Assembly (NCBI GenBank): GCA_037783545.1
Contig: JBBELK010000684.1
Coordinates: forward strand, 558,001-622,000
Reading direction: 5' to 3'
Length of the DNA stretch: 64,000 nucleotides
DNA from: Henricia sp. BOLD:AAB3569
Lineage: Eukaryota > Echinodermata > Asteroidea > Spinulosida > Echinasteridae
Shown here: positions 31,707 to 43,163 of the stretch, piece after piece
Layout: every line of letters starts with the position of its first letter
Numbering within the stretch: position 1 is the first letter of the stretch
Translations under genes and position numbers: made by a program
Notes under the pieces: model-generated
What the model saw: the letters and a program-made list of their open reading frames with translations, nothing else
Databases searched by the model: none
Told to the model about the DNA's origin: nothing

Positions 31707-33122
31707 ATGGCTGCTCTTCCTTCGTTAAACATGGAAACTGCTGTTACGACAGCACAACTTCAGGTTCCACCTTCTTCGCCCGTGGGTTCTGCGGCATTTC
31801 AACCGTTTGACTGCAGAAGGAAACTTACAAATTATCAAGTGAAAAGGGGATGGCGTGAGGCTTTCAGTACCACCGAGAATCGTCCATACTCCTACAACAT
31901 CTATACACGTGACAGTGTATGGTTCATCCCAGAAGCACTACCGATCCGGCCTGAGAATAGACAGCCCGAGTCTGGACCAGCTCCTGATCTTTTGGCTGCT
32001 GATATAGCTGAACCGAACGACGGTCCATCCCAACCAATGGCAGACCAACAAGTAGGCTCTGGTACAGACTACTTCGAAGCTCCGCTGGTGACCAACTATC
32101 CGTCCCATACCCAGGGAGATTACCGAGGAGCTTCTGGTGCGGACTACTCGGTGACGGGAGGACAGGGTACGAAACGAAGGTTTGTGCTTGAAGGTTTTTA
32201 GCCATTCTACCGGAGACGATGCCCGGAGTGAGGTGTATTCGTGCCCACCGAGCCGGAACCTTGCTAAGCCCCGCGCGCACAAAGGCCCGAATTCTTCACC
32301 AGTGGCCACAAGCAACCGCTTTTCGGCACTGGATACACAGGACGTGGTTGAAGACAATAAAAACGCAAGTGATTCGATTGTTGAAGCAGAGGAATTGATC
32401 GACACGTATTTCGACATCCTGAACGCTAAAAGTCCCGGAAAATACTCGAGTCCGAAACAAACAACGAACACATCGGCATCCAAGGAGAAATCGGGCGCAG
32501 CGAAAAGTAAGGTGTCCCACGAAGAACAGCTGAAGAAGTACCGCGAGAAACACAAGGAACAGCATCGCAAAAAGACAGAGCCACCGACCCCCACTGCGTC
32601 TGCGGACATTCTATCATTGGCGTATCGGAGGTAATACTCCACGTCGGTTCCAACAACACAACGGACGACGTCAACACCATGATTACGTCTCTCGGGGAAG
32701 CGCTTCAGCCAAAGAAAGTGATGATTTCATCAATTATCCACCGTGGAGTCGCGTCAGAATCTAGGCGTAAGGCCGTCGACGATGCGAATAACATGCTAAA
32801 ACGCACCGCGGAGTGTAACAAATGGGGGTTCATCGACAATGGGGGGATAACGCCGAATCATCTTGTGACAGACGGCGTACATCTGAATTCCCAGGGTGTG
32901 TATTCTCGCCAAAAACATCATACGGCTTATCTACGGACCACCGAAACGGCCACATGCTGTCGACGGGGGGTTGTATTCCGACGCCCTCAAGAAACCGGCT
33001 ACGGAAAATATACAACCCACCCAGAACCACCCATACATCCCACATCACGGGATGAGTCCCTCACCCCCGCACTCCGAACCAGGAATGGACACAGTATCTC
33101 CAGGAGGTCAAACAACTTCTAA
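31707..33122 (+). pseudogene. CR1/L2-type ORF1 with SGNH/esterase-like domain
   Basis: Three frames cover it: 31707-32201, 32182-32634 and about 32618-32910. The last has the block VILHVGSNNTTDDV and, 80 residues on, LVTDGVHLN, the Gly-x-Asn and Asp-x-x-His blocks of SGNH hydrolases. Such esterase-like domains are known from ORF1 of CR1-group LINEs, where they may act on membranes or help form the particle. The block that carries the catalytic Ser was not found. The middle part is charged and Lys-rich, probably RNA-binding or coiled-coil. Confidence 0.65.
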
Positions 33123-33129
33123 ATCCAAA

Positions 33130-35967
33130 ATGAAGGGGTCAAATGTAAGCCTAAAAGATGGTATCATACATAGTCATAGCGACGGGGACTTTGCTCACCT
33201 TAACTTAAGAAGTATCATCAACAAATTTGACCAATTTAAGATACTGTTCTCAAGAAAACCATTTGATGTTATGTGTCTAAATGAAACTTTCGGCGAGATC
33301 GCACTGCCTGGGTATTCTATTGTTAGAAAAGACAGAAATCGCCACGGTGGCGGGGTAGCCATGTATATTAGAGACACGCTAAATTTTACTCACCGATGTG
33401 ATCTTGAACATGATGATGTCGAATGTATTTGGGTCGAAATTAGGTGTAAGCAAAGACAGCCAGTACTTATGAGTTCTGTTTATAGACCACCATCGAGTAC
33501 TGTCGAGTTTTTAGATAACCTAACCGATATTACTGAAAAGGCGTCCTGTGGATTTAAAGAAATTATTGTACTGGTGACTTTAACAGTGACGCAGCGGATG
33601 TTAATGCACCCAATCCTATACTCTCTTGCATGAATCTCTTCCAAATGGAGCAGTTAATACAAGAACCAACTCGAGTCACGCAGTTCACCCAAACAACTAT
33701 TGATCTGATTTTCTAGTACGCATCCCGATTTTGTTAGCGCATGCGGAGTGTTGCAAACCCTCATAAGTGATCATTTTCTTATTTACGGCATACATAATTG
33801 GAAAACGCCTCGCAAAGGGTGTCGTTTAATTAATTTTCGACGCCTGAAGGATATCGATCCTGAAACGTTTCACAATGACCTCCGCAATGCTCCATGGGAG
33901 TATGTTATAAACTGTCAACATGTTGACGAAGCGTGGTTTATCTGGCACTCGATTTTTATGGCTGTTATTAACCACCATGCTCCAATCAAGTCCAAGCGTG
34001 CTCGAAGCGGCACCATACCATGGCTTGATGGAGAATTGCTCCAACTAATGCGCCAACGAGATCGTGCACATAGTGTAGCTAAAAAGTCGCGCTCATCGAA
34101 AAATTGGGTTATGTACAAAAAGTTAAGAAATTATGTTACTAACAAAGTTAGACAAAAGAAAAGCGAATATTTCACTTCGGCAATTGAGGAAAATAAGGAT
34201 AACTCATCACTTTTGTGGAAGAAACTTAAAGAAGTCCTTCCCAATAAACAAAAATGTGTCCCGAGTTCAATCATCTCCCCAAACGGAGAATATGTTGATG
34301 GACCCTACCGACATCGCAAATAATTTCAATGAATATTTTTCAACAATTGGTGTACGTATGGCCGCTGAGAATCACAAAAGTTCAAATGAGGCCGATGATT
34401 CTCACGACCATTATCTTGTTTCTTCACCAGATTATGAACATTGTTCTCTCCCTAGTATCCCAAAAAGCAAATTGCATCTTTGTCGGTTGGGTAAGCAACA
34501 GGCCCAGATGGTATTAGCGTTAATATGATTAAAATGGCTTTAACGCATATATTTAAGTCTTTAACGCATATATTTAACCTCTCCATAATAAATGAACAGT
34601 ATCCCAAGGCATGGAAACATGCTTCAGTTACACCTATTCATGAAGGAGGCGATAAGTGCAACGCATGTAATTATTACCGACCTATATCAATCTTGCCGAT
34701 TATCACTAAAATCCTAGAAAGATGGATACACTCGAACATGTACTCGTACCTTGATGAAAATAATTTCATTCCTGTTCGTCAATCTGGATTTCGGCCTTTG
34801 CACTCGACAAAGTACACTAAACGATTTAACAAACGAGTGTCTTCAAGCTATGGATCACGGGAGAATGACCGGAACAGTTTTCATTTATTTCAGAAAGGCA
34901 TTTGACTTCGTTGACCATAAAATTCTTTTAGAAAAAATAGAAAAGCTGAACATGTCGATTTCGGTAATAAACTGGTTTAAGTCCTATCTCAGTGATCGCA
35001 GTCAAACCGTTAATATTAGTAAACATATATCAAAATCCTTGCCTATAAGTGTCGGTGTACCACAAGGATCAATTCTGGGCCCATTATTGTTTCTTGTATA
35101 TACATGTGACCTGCCTCTTTATGTATCCGATAAGCTATATATGTATGCCGATGACTCTACACTAACTTGCAGTTCCGAAAGCATTGTCGAAATTGAAACT
35201 AGCCTTAACGAGTCATTAGACATGATTCATCTGTGGTCCGTTAAAATTAAAATCAAAATTAATGCCAGTAAAACTAAATGTATGCTAATTGGCTCAAAGA
35301 AAAAGATAAGCGCGCATGAGCTCAGAGTACACATTTAATAATGATCAAGTGCATAACGTTAAATCGTTTAAATGCTTGGGTGTTATTATTGACGAAACCT
35401 TAAGTTGGAACCAACATGTCGAATATGTAAAGCAGACAGTTTTCTTGAAATTAGCTATGTTAAAAAGAATTCGCGACTGTGTAACTCAACAGCACATAAA
35501 CACCCTTATGTTCAGCTTAGTCATGCCTAATCTAGATTATTGTTGCACAGTATGGGGTGACCGTTACGCATCTCATAACAATGTCTTGAACAAATGCCTC
35601 AAACGTGCAGCCAGAATAATACTGAAATGCGATTTCCTAACGCCATCAGCTGACATGTTTAAAAAGCTCGACTGGCTTGCCTATCCAGAGAGAGTTAAAT
35701 ACAAGAATTTAAGCTATATTTGTCTTTAAAAGCATGAATTCCTTGGCCCCGCAGTATATGGCAAGTCTATTTACACCTTACGTACTAACTCAAGAAACTC
35801 GTCAATCTGCCGAAAAGACACTGAAAATTCCCTTTGCACGAAAGGGGTCTTACGCCTCGAGTTTTGCTGTAACTGGCGCCGCAATTTGGAACAGCCTTAG
35901 TGCACACCTTAGAACTATGTCTTCTTTGAGCTCATTCAAATCGGCACTTCGCCAAACATACACATAA
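33130..35967 (+). pseudogene. CR1/L2-type ORF2, endonuclease and reverse transcriptase
   Basis: Pieces in successive frames. Endonuclease 33160-33720: HLNLRSIINKFDQ, FDVMCLNETF, GGGVAMYIRD and a GDFNSD box. Linker 33748-34323. Reverse transcriptase 34525-35338: SVTPIHEGGDKCNACNYYRP, a QSGFRPLHST box, FVDHKILLEKI, VGVPQGSILGPLLFLVY and the active site YMYADDSTL. The thumb and C-terminus extend to 35967. Frameshifts at about 33570, 34320, 34510, 34850 and 35320 make it inactive. Confidence 0.85.
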
Positions 35968-36374
35968 TACTCACATGATCAACTTCAAGTGAGAAAATGC
36001 TAATTTACGGAGTCGTATGACTTGGTTGCCATAAAATCAAACTTTAATTTTGGAGCCGGAGGGGAATTTTCCCATTTTTTTAATTGTTTTTTCTTAAAAA
36101 GAGTTTTTGCGGGTTTTTCGCCCTTCCCGTAAATAGCGTAAATTTTAGTGTCACATGCATGTATAATAATAACTTGTTATGTTGTTCTTCTGTAACTATT
36201 AGTTTGTTGATGTTGTAGTTGTTGTACAAATGTATCTTATTCCAGTTTGTTAGTAATTATGAAGTTGTTCAATTTAGTATATTTGTTCTATGTGTGTTTG
36301 CAGGGCCCCAGTGGAAACCAGTTTTTGTAAACTGTTTGGGCACACGCTGGGTAAATAAATGGAATAAATAAACC

Positions 36375-36605
36375 AGACCACGAGAAGAACGAGACGAATG
36401 CGGTAAAATTCCACCTTGGAGGTGAGCGTTACGCTTGTGTAAAGCGTTTTAAGCGAAATAGAGAGTATTATATGAATGAGAAGGTAAAAAGACTACTGGC
36501 TGGTAAACAAGGGAATAAATTTAACCGTTGAACAGTGGCTGCGCTTGACGCATCAAAGTAAATCCATAACGGATGTCATTAAGAAGGTGGAGGTGGTTTT
36601 CTTTT
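36375..36605 (+). pseudogene. PC4/p15 coactivator-like domain, Polinton-associated
   Basis: The frame from 36375 gives VKFHLGGERYACVKRF, the start of a PC4-type single-stranded-DNA-binding fold. After a frameshift near 36510 the next frame gives a Gly-Lys-rich turn, LTVEQW and a C-terminal helix ending IKKV, the rest of the PC4 pattern (about 70 residues in all). PC4 proteins bind single-stranded DNA and act in transcription. The N-terminus is cut off by the LINE. It faces the protease and capsid genes and lies 370 bp from them, so it most likely belongs to the same decayed Polinton. The family assignment is from pattern recognition only. Confidence 0.6.
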
Positions 36606-36981
36606 GTTGATCTTAAAAAATATTACATTTGTGTACTGTTTTTTTAAATTATTATTTTATCAGTAAAAACTCAAAGGAATAAATGGAATGTAATTGTACA
36701 GAAAATGTTGGTGTTGTTTGTTTTTATTTAAGTTATTGTAATTTAAAATGAAAATATGGTAGTGGTGTTAATGTACAGACTCGACTCATTCAATAACAAG
36801 ACATTAAATACCAGTATAATACGTTTTAAGTATTTTATTACAAATCATTCTTAATATAAGTCAAAATAATACAAATTAAAAATAAATAAAAACATAAATA
36901 AAGGGTGGGGGAATGAAAAGAACACCGTTGTTTTAACAAGTTTATAATCTACTCTACGGTCGTACTGAAACTCAGTGCATG

Positions 36982-37548
36982 TTAGTAAGTGTGCTGTAAG
37001 AAACTTCGTACAATTTGTTTAACAATATATGCCTCGTCGTATACTTTAGAGTTAATATGCGGGAAATGTTTCTTTACAAATTCATTAACTACGATATCAT
37101 TGGCTATTAGGTCTGATGAAAATAGCCCTACTATCTTGCTCATTTTAAGATCACGACACCGATGTAGCAAAAATAATAGACAATATTTTCCACATACAGC
37201 CGACATAGGACCCTGTAATCTGTTTGGGTTGTACAACCCACAATTGTGTAGAGTTGAAACTGCGTTCTTCATCAGGAATTCTTTAAATTGTAGTACCTTT
37301 GGTAAAAGTCCGTATGAATCAGAATATTCTCCCTTCCCGTCTCGGGAGATGTATTTCGCTACCCAGTGTTGACCTGGTCGTGTGAAGGGGTCCGTGTTGA
37401 TGACAGAAGCACTGGGGCGAAGAATAAACCCAGTAGGTAGTTGATCGCAGGCAAAGACTCCTCTGAAGTAATGCTTGGTAAATGGGTCTCTTTTCAAAAT
37501 CGAACTAATTTCGTAACTGTCCATAGCTTCTTTAGTTTGTGTAGTCAA
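36982..37548 (-). CDS. PRO: Polinton adenovirus-type cysteine protease
   Basis: 188 residues with the layout of the adenoviral maturation protease family: QHWVAKYI with the catalytic His, SDSYGLLP following, and SAVCGKYCLLFLLHRC with the Cys nucleophile. In Polintons this enzyme is thought to process capsid proteins. The frame is open over a normal family length and overlaps the capsid stop by 17 nt, so the two were probably read one after the other. Unlike its neighbours it shows no break. Confidence 0.85.
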   Translation of the reverse strand: MTTQTKEAMDSYEISSILKRDPFTKHYFRGVFACDQLPTGFILRPSASVINTDPFTRPGQHWVAKYISRDGKGEYSDSYGLLPKVLQFKEFLMKNAVSTLHNCGLYNPNRLQGPMSAVCGKYCLLFLLHRCRDLKMSKIVGLFSSDLIANDIVVNEFVKKHFPHINSKVYDEAYIVKQIVRSFLQHTY

Positions 37549-38548
37549 AGATGATGTTTCGAGCCTGGTCTATCTCCAGTATATTGTTAAACTCTGAGTA
37601 AATGATCACGTTAATGGTTTCTTCCAACGGTTGAGCAAAGTGCATTTCTAGTCGTATATTGCCGCGTCTGACCAGGCTGTAGTGACCTCCGGTAGAATCT
37701 GGAGTTAAACCAAACGCGCACAGTGCGTATCCTCTGGAGAAGTCGTCGCGACTGATGGTGTTACCTTCGTCCCGGTACATTATATCCGATCCGGAGAAGA
37801 GGGTTTGGAAAACCCTGGTCTGAACTGAATTTGCGCTTTAGAGGTGTGTAGGGTATTTGATTACTATCGACATGTACGGTCAAAAAGTTGAGTTTCATGT
37901 GTTGGAAGTTAAAGGAATACGTGATCTTGCGTCATTGTGAGATTACCTCGAGGCACGGATACCATCTTGCACTGGGTACGTTTGATGGGATATTTGGCAG
38001 TTCCTTTCTCGAGAGCTTTCATGTGACCTAACATGATGGCTGAGCTCAGTTTTACTTTCCGAACAAACACAGATGCGTCTTGAATTTTTAATTTGTACAA
38101 AGGAATGTCCCCGGTCGCCATGAGACAAAATGCCTCGCTACTACGAATGAGTTTCAGCTTCAGATCCACGCTGTTAAGCATATGTTTTTCTCAGAAGAAA
38201 ATGTCGGAATGTATATGGGACCGACTATGTCGACCACGTCGCTACCTTTGATGAATTCGTACCTCTTGTTCGGTCCTTTGTTAACTGTATCATCCTCTGC
38301 TTTGGGATCGGCATTATCCATATGTTGGGGTGTATCCTTGTCAAACAATGACGCAGTAAGCAATGTTTCGATGAGGGGACGGTAAGGGTAGGTGGGTGTT
38401 GATGGAGAGATCAATCGTTTTTCAAACTGACGTCAATCTGACTAAAGAACGACTGTATAAATAGATTGACGGGTCCCACGTGGTCGGCATCTGTCAAATT
38501 AGAGCCGTCTGCTTTGGGGACCTTTGCCCTGACGTATAACTAAGTCTG
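37532..38548 (-). pseudogene. Polinton capsid protein, broken
   Basis: Remnant of the double-jelly-roll type capsid gene found next to the protease in Polintons. Pieces occur in successive minus-strand frames: about 38548-38417, 38414-38160, 38181-37909, about 37905-37785 and 37780-37532. Recognisable boxes include YPYRPLIETLL, NKRYEFIKGSDVVD, VRKVKLSSAIMLGH and GYALCAFGLTPD. At least four frameshifts separate them. The N-terminus is missing: at about 38548 the sequence passes directly into a plus-strand fragment, so a deletion or rearrangement has occurred. Confidence 0.8.
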
Positions 38549-38554
38549 GTATTC

Positions 38555-38714
38555 TTTGATCCGTCACATTGAAACCGGCGAGTTGAGATATTTTCATCCA
38601 AGCAGCAACAATACCCAATTCCTGTTTAACCCACACACCATTGCCAACCGGGAAGATCTAGACCACCTGATCAACATAGTAGACGAAGACATTTTGAAAT
38701 TTCTGGGAAAATAA
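38555..38714 (+). pseudogene. fragment of a Polinton reading frame ahead of polymerase
   Basis: An open frame on the plus strand contains HIETGELRYFHPSSNN and HTIANREDLDHLI and stops at about 38714. Its place just ahead of the polymerase and its character suggest a small Polinton protein or the polymerase N-terminus. No start codon is visible; the left edge coincides with the truncated capsid gene. Confidence 0.45.
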
Positions 38715-39656
38715 CGACCAGACACAAAGTTAAAGTTTCCGGGAGGGGTATATAATTTACCGATGAATATTTTGGATAAGTTGGAGGAGCAGGGGCTCGA
38801 AGTGGACGACGAACTGAAGTACTTTCCGTATAGAGCAACCTTCGACTACGAATGTTATTTCGATCAAATTTCTCAAGACGACCTCCGAGAAAGAAAACTC
38901 AAGTGGGAAAACCGTCATGAACTGTTAAGTGATAGCGTGGCCAGCAACGTTCCGGACTTCGAACAACCAAAGTGCTTTGTTTCGGAGGGAGATTCCAGTA
39001 GAGTTGTGGCTGAAATAGTCAACTATATTCATCAGATCAGTCAGACCGCCTGTACCCTGATGACTAATAAATTCCACGAACTGTTTGAAGACATCGACAA
39101 TCTCATCACCTGTCAAAAAGAAGAATTGGAACAAGACGTACCAAACAACGACACCGCCCAAAACAATGACACCGCCCAAAAAAAACGACACCGCCCAAAA
39201 CAACGAAAGTTCTAGCCGAGAAACTGAAAGATGAACTCGAAGAACATCTGCAAGAGCTTCCAGTTGTTGGCTTCAACTCTGGTAAATACGACTTAAACAT
39301 TATCAATAAATATTTGTATATTGAATTGCAAAAGTCGGATCCAATCAAGTTGATAATTAAGCGAGGTGGTTCATACATGACTATCAAAACAACAATTTTG
39401 AATTTTTTTGACATTTTAAATTATCTTGCCCCGGGCTGTTCCTACGACAAATTTCTGAAAGCGTACGACTGCCCCCATACCAAAGGTTTCTTCCCCTATG
39501 AATGGATGGACTGTCTCGAGAAACTTGAATACACCGAGTTACCCCCACACGATGCATTCTTTAGTACACTAAAAAAACAAAACATTTCTGAGGACGAATA
39601 CAAATACTGTGACAGAGTCTGGAGAGAGAATGGAATGATGACCATAAGATACTTAC

Positions 39657-41078
39657 TTGTATGGTACAATAACTTGGATGTTGTGCCTTTCCTTGATGCC
39701 CTTGAGAAGACTGGACATGTTGAAATCAGCCATATCCGTGCCGGGACTTTCGCTCCAGTACCCGTTCCACACGCTACCAAAGAACGTGGTGTTCTATCTT
39801 ATTGATAACACAAACAAAGACCTGTACCAACTTCACGCTTCAATGCAATCTGCATATCGTCCTTTCCACAGTACAGAGACTGCATTGTTGCGTGTGCAGA
39901 ATGACATCCTGACGGCTCTTGATAAGCGTAATGAAGCTCTTCTAGTATTGTTGGACTTCAGTGCAGCGTTCGATACGATTGACCACAAGCAGTTGATTGC
40001 TCGTTTTGAGGAACGTTATGGAATTAGCGGAACAGCGCTTCAGTGGTTTTCATCTTACATGGCTGGTCGTACACAATCTGTTTCTGTCAAAAATGTCGTG
40101 TCTGACCCAATTGCTGTGGACTGTGGAGTTCCTCAAGGCTCTGTCATTGGGCCACTGGCTTTCATTTTGTTCAGTGCCCCTTTACAAGACATAATTGACG
40201 CCCATGGTATTCAATCTATCATGTATGCCGATGATACCCAGCTCTACCTGTCATTTAAGCCTCATGAGCGAGATACTGCTGTGAAGAGGATGGAAGCATG
40301 TATATCTGCCATTAGATCTTGGTGTAAATTCAACATGCTTGTGCTAAATGATAGAAAGACCGAGATACTGTTTTTTCGTTCACATTTTAGTAAAGCGGTC
40401 TGTCATTCCTTGCCAGGTTTGACTATTGGCAATGATGTCATCCCACCGTCAGTACATGCTCGCAACCTTGGAGTTTCCATGGATTCATCTCTCACAATGA
40501 CCAATCATATCAACAACTTGTGTAAGGCTGCTTGGCATGCATTAAGACAGATTGGACAGATTCGACAATATCTTGATCAAACATCGACTTCTAGATTAGT
40601 GCACGCTTTTGTTACCTCGAGGTTATATTGCTGCAACTCCTTACTTTTTGGATTACCGGACAAAGAAATTGCTAAACTTCAGCGGGTGCAGAACGCTGCG
40701 GCACAACTTGTACTTCGTGTCTCTCGACGTGAGCACATTACGCCAGTTCTCTTTCAGCTCCATTGGCTTCCAGTCAAGCAAAGATTAGCATTTAAGACTC
40801 TGTTACTTACCTTTAAGGCCATTCATAACATAGCTCCGGGTTATCTTTCTGACCTTGTCCAGTTGTATACCCCATCTAGGTCTCTAAGATTATCATCGGA
40901 CTGTCAATTGAGGGTACCTGCTCGCTCATCAACGAAATTCTATGGTGATAGACCATTTGTTTTTTCAGCGGCACACCTCTGGAATGGTCTTCCTAACAGC
41001 ATGCGTCAAATTCATTCCATCAGTAATTTCAAGTCCCAGCTTAAGACACATCTTTTTATTCAGTATTACCAGACTTGA
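39657..41078 (+). CDS. open frame: polymerase stub fused to LINE reverse transcriptase
   Basis: A 473-codon frame whose first 58 or so residues come from the Polinton polymerase (VPGLSLQYPF is recognisable) and whose remaining 415 come from the LINE. The LINE part has SAYRPFHSTETALL, LLVLLDFSAAFDTIDH, VDCGVPQGSVIGPLAFILFS, the catalytic YADDTQLYL and a complete C-terminal domain (RLYCCNSLLFGLP, FQLHWLPVKQRL). It lacks an endonuclease, so it cannot mobilise itself. The fusion arose by chance from the insertion. The open frame suggests a recent insertion. Confidence 0.75.
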   Translation: MYGTITWMLCLSLMPLRRLDMLKSAISVPGLSLQYPFHTLPKNVVFYLIDNTNKDLYQLHASMQSAYRPFHSTETALLRVQNDILTALDKRNEALLVLLDFSAAFDTIDHKQLIARFEERYGISGTALQWFSSYMAGRTQSVSVKNVVSDPIAVDCGVPQGSVIGPLAFILFSAPLQDIIDAHGIQSIMYADDTQLYLSFKPHERDTAVKRMEACISAIRSWCKFNMLVLNDRKTEILFFRSHFSKAVCHSLPGLTIGNDVIPPSVHARNLGVSMDSSLTMTNHINNLCKAAWHALRQIGQIRQYLDQTSTSRLVHAFVTSRLYCCNSLLFGLPDKEIAKLQRVQNAAAQLVLRVSRREHITPVLFQLHWLPVKQRLAFKTLLLTFKAIHNIAPGYLSDLVQLYTPSRSLRLSSDCQLRVPARSSTKFYGDRPFVFSAAHLWNGLPNSMRQIHSISNFKSQLKTHLFIQYYQT

Positions 41079-41222
41079 TGCTCTTGATGATGCTCTTTGG
41101 TTTTAACGTCTAATCTTTTTTATCTATGTACATGTATATGTATGTTGTTGCTTTGGTTTATACTGTAAAGCGCCTAAAGGCCCTGGCATTTGGCGCTATA
41201 TAAGATTGCTATTATTATTATT
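39832..41222 (+). mobile_element. 5'-truncated CR1/L2-type LINE inside the polymerase
   Basis: The polymerase frame breaks after DLYQL and resumes at IRKHIVGG on the other side, so the insertion is precise with little or no duplication, as usual for CR1/L2 elements. The 3' end has a short 3' UTR (GCGCTATATAAGATTG) and an ATT repeat tail. Only the reverse transcriptase and C-terminus are retained. Confidence 0.85.
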
Positions 41223-42748
41223 GATCAGGAAGCACATCGTCGGCGGTCCTTCAATAGTGTTCCATCGCTACCACGAGAAAGGGAAAACCCTCATACGTGA
41301 AGGACCTAACCAGTGCCAGAACATCATCGGGTTTGATGATAATACCTTATATCTTTGGTCTCTCATGGAGCCGATGCCAGTTGGAACATTCGTCCGAAGA
41401 AATCAAAAAGACGACTTCAAGCCAACCCCGAGCCACCAATACAGCGTGAAGCAACCGAATGGTTGGATTGGGTGGCACACGACCAAGGAAGATTTATCCA
41501 GCATCAACTAAACAAGGGAGAAAAACGTGTTGGACAGCGCCGGATCCCCGTAGACGGATACTGTAACCAAAGTAACACCGTGTACCAGTTCCAAGGATGC
41601 TACTGGCACGGGCACCGATGTCGCTTGAACCCCCACGACTTCAATACGATGAAAAATCTTCCGCGGGCGGAAATCAAGCGAAAGACGGACGAAATCCCCA
41701 ACTATATTTGGCAGCAGGGATACAACGTTAAGGAAATTTGGGAGTGTGAGTGGGATCAGCTCAAGTCATCTCGACCGGACATCGCTGCATTTGTGAACTC
41801 GACTAAACTACCGCATCACAACAAGAGGACGATGACGCATCGATAGATAATTGACGGGGTAACGGAAGGGTCACCATTCGGGATGGTTGAATGCGACATT
41901 CACGTGCCGGACGATCTCAAAGAAACATTCGCGGAAATGCCTCCTATCTTCAAGAATACAGACATCAAAAAGGAGGACATCGGTGAGCACATGCAAGCGT
42001 ATGCTGAACAAGAAGGTCTCATGAAAAACCCACGCCGCAGTCTCATCAACAGCATGTTTGGGACTAAGATTCTGCTGGCAACCGCACTTCTTCGGTGGTA
42101 CCTTGAACACGGCCTTCGAGTGACTCGCATCTATCAGATCGTGCAGTATGCGGAGTCACCATGCTTCGAGGGATTTGGGAGTGCTGTGAGTGACGCACGG
42201 AGACAGGGTGTCGTCGATCCTTCCAAGTCAATCATCGCCGATACGATGAAACTTCTAGGAAACTCGGCTTATGGGAAGACTGTCACCAATCAGGAAAAAA
42301 CCACAAAGTAAAAGTATGTTGTTCCAACGAAGAAACAGCTTATTTAATCAACCATCCAAACTTCAGGTCCCTGAATACATTAATTGACGGTCAATTATAC
42401 GAAATATAAATGAACAATCTTCCTCTTCAAATTGGGTACTTTGTGTACCAATATGCAAAATTACGGATGTTGCAGTTTCAATTCGACTTCTTGTTAAAGT
42501 TCATTGATCCAAATCATTTCCAACTCATTGAAATGGATACCGATTCTGCTTATCTCGCGATAGGTGGAAACGATTGGGATAGCGTAATCAAGGAAAAGAT
42601 GAAAGCCGAGTACAAAGAGGAAAAATCAAAATGGTTCCCTCGTGACGATACAGACGAAAATCGCGCATTCGACAAGAGAACACCGGGTTTGTTCAAAGTA
42701 GAATGGGAGGGGGATGGGGTTATTGCCTTGTGTAGCAAAACATATTAT

Positions 42749-42785
42749 TGTCCGCCTCCGCCTTCGCCTCCGCCTCCGCTCCCAC
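42749..42785 (+). repeat. pyrimidine-rich (CCGCCT)n microsatellite
   Basis: About six CCGCCT/TCGCCT units at the junction between polymerase remnant and Tx1 fragment. Confidence 0.7.
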
Positions 42786-42794
42786 CTCATTTGG

Positions 42795-43163
42795 GGGTAC
42801 GTTTTACTCAGCATATACTACTGTGCTTTCTGGCATTTTAATGATTCTTTGCTTGAGAATGTAACGCACATAGACCTTATTACGCAATTAACGCGAAAAG
42901 GATAACTTTACTATTATCTCTAACTGGTGGGATTTTGGAAAGACCCACATAAGAACAATCTCTCAAAAATTTGGTGCTAAAAAGGCCCAAGAAAAGAGAT
43001 AGCAAGCAGACCTACTCCAGCAGGAAATTGATGCACTACAATCTGCTACAGATATTACACAATATTACAACTTCTCAAAGAACAGAGAGATGCTTTGAAT
43101 GATATCCTCAATCAAGCTAAAGGTGCACTCATTAGATCTCGCTTCCAATATGCTCATGAAATA
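42795..43163 (+). mobile_element. Tx1-type LINE fragment, first part
   Basis: Matches the region between endonuclease and reverse transcriptase of the full Tx1 copy: FWHFNDSLLE against YWHFNNSLLE, WWDFGKTHI against WWDFGKSHI and KGALIRSRFQ against KGALVRSRFK. It has stops and frameshifts. It stops at 43163 because of an inserted element, and resumes at 45071. Confidence 0.8.

Larger units (their letters stand above)
31400..36372 (+). mobile_element. degraded CR1/L2-type LINE with esterase-type ORF1
   Basis: About 5 kb with a 5' region, ORF1 and ORF2 broken by at least six frameshifts, and a 3' end AAATAAATGGAATAAATAAA that acts as a short repeat tail. The 5' boundary is approximate. On its left is a Tx1 fragment and on its right a Polinton-derived frame with its N-terminus missing, so the insertion appears to have entered a Polinton already in decay, or a deletion followed. 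Confidence 0.75.
38763..42745 (+). pseudogene. POLB: Polinton protein-primed DNA polymerase B, interrupted
   Basis: Family B polymerase that would replicate the element from a protein primer. Parts in order: an N-terminal region from 38763; exonuclease motifs FDYECYFD (38845) and GFNSGKYDLN (39272); a region to 39830; then, after a 1.4-kb LINE, the palm with IIGFDDNTLYLWSL (41325), the insert box YQFQGCYWHGH (41585), KLLGNSAYGKT (42250) and the catalytic DTDS (42540), ending near SKTYY (42745). Frameshifts are at about 39205, 39710, 41370, 41850 and 42320. An 18-bp tandem triplication (ACAACGACACCGCCCAAA, 39145-39205) adds low-complexity residues. No integrase or terminal repeats were found. 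Confidence 0.85.
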
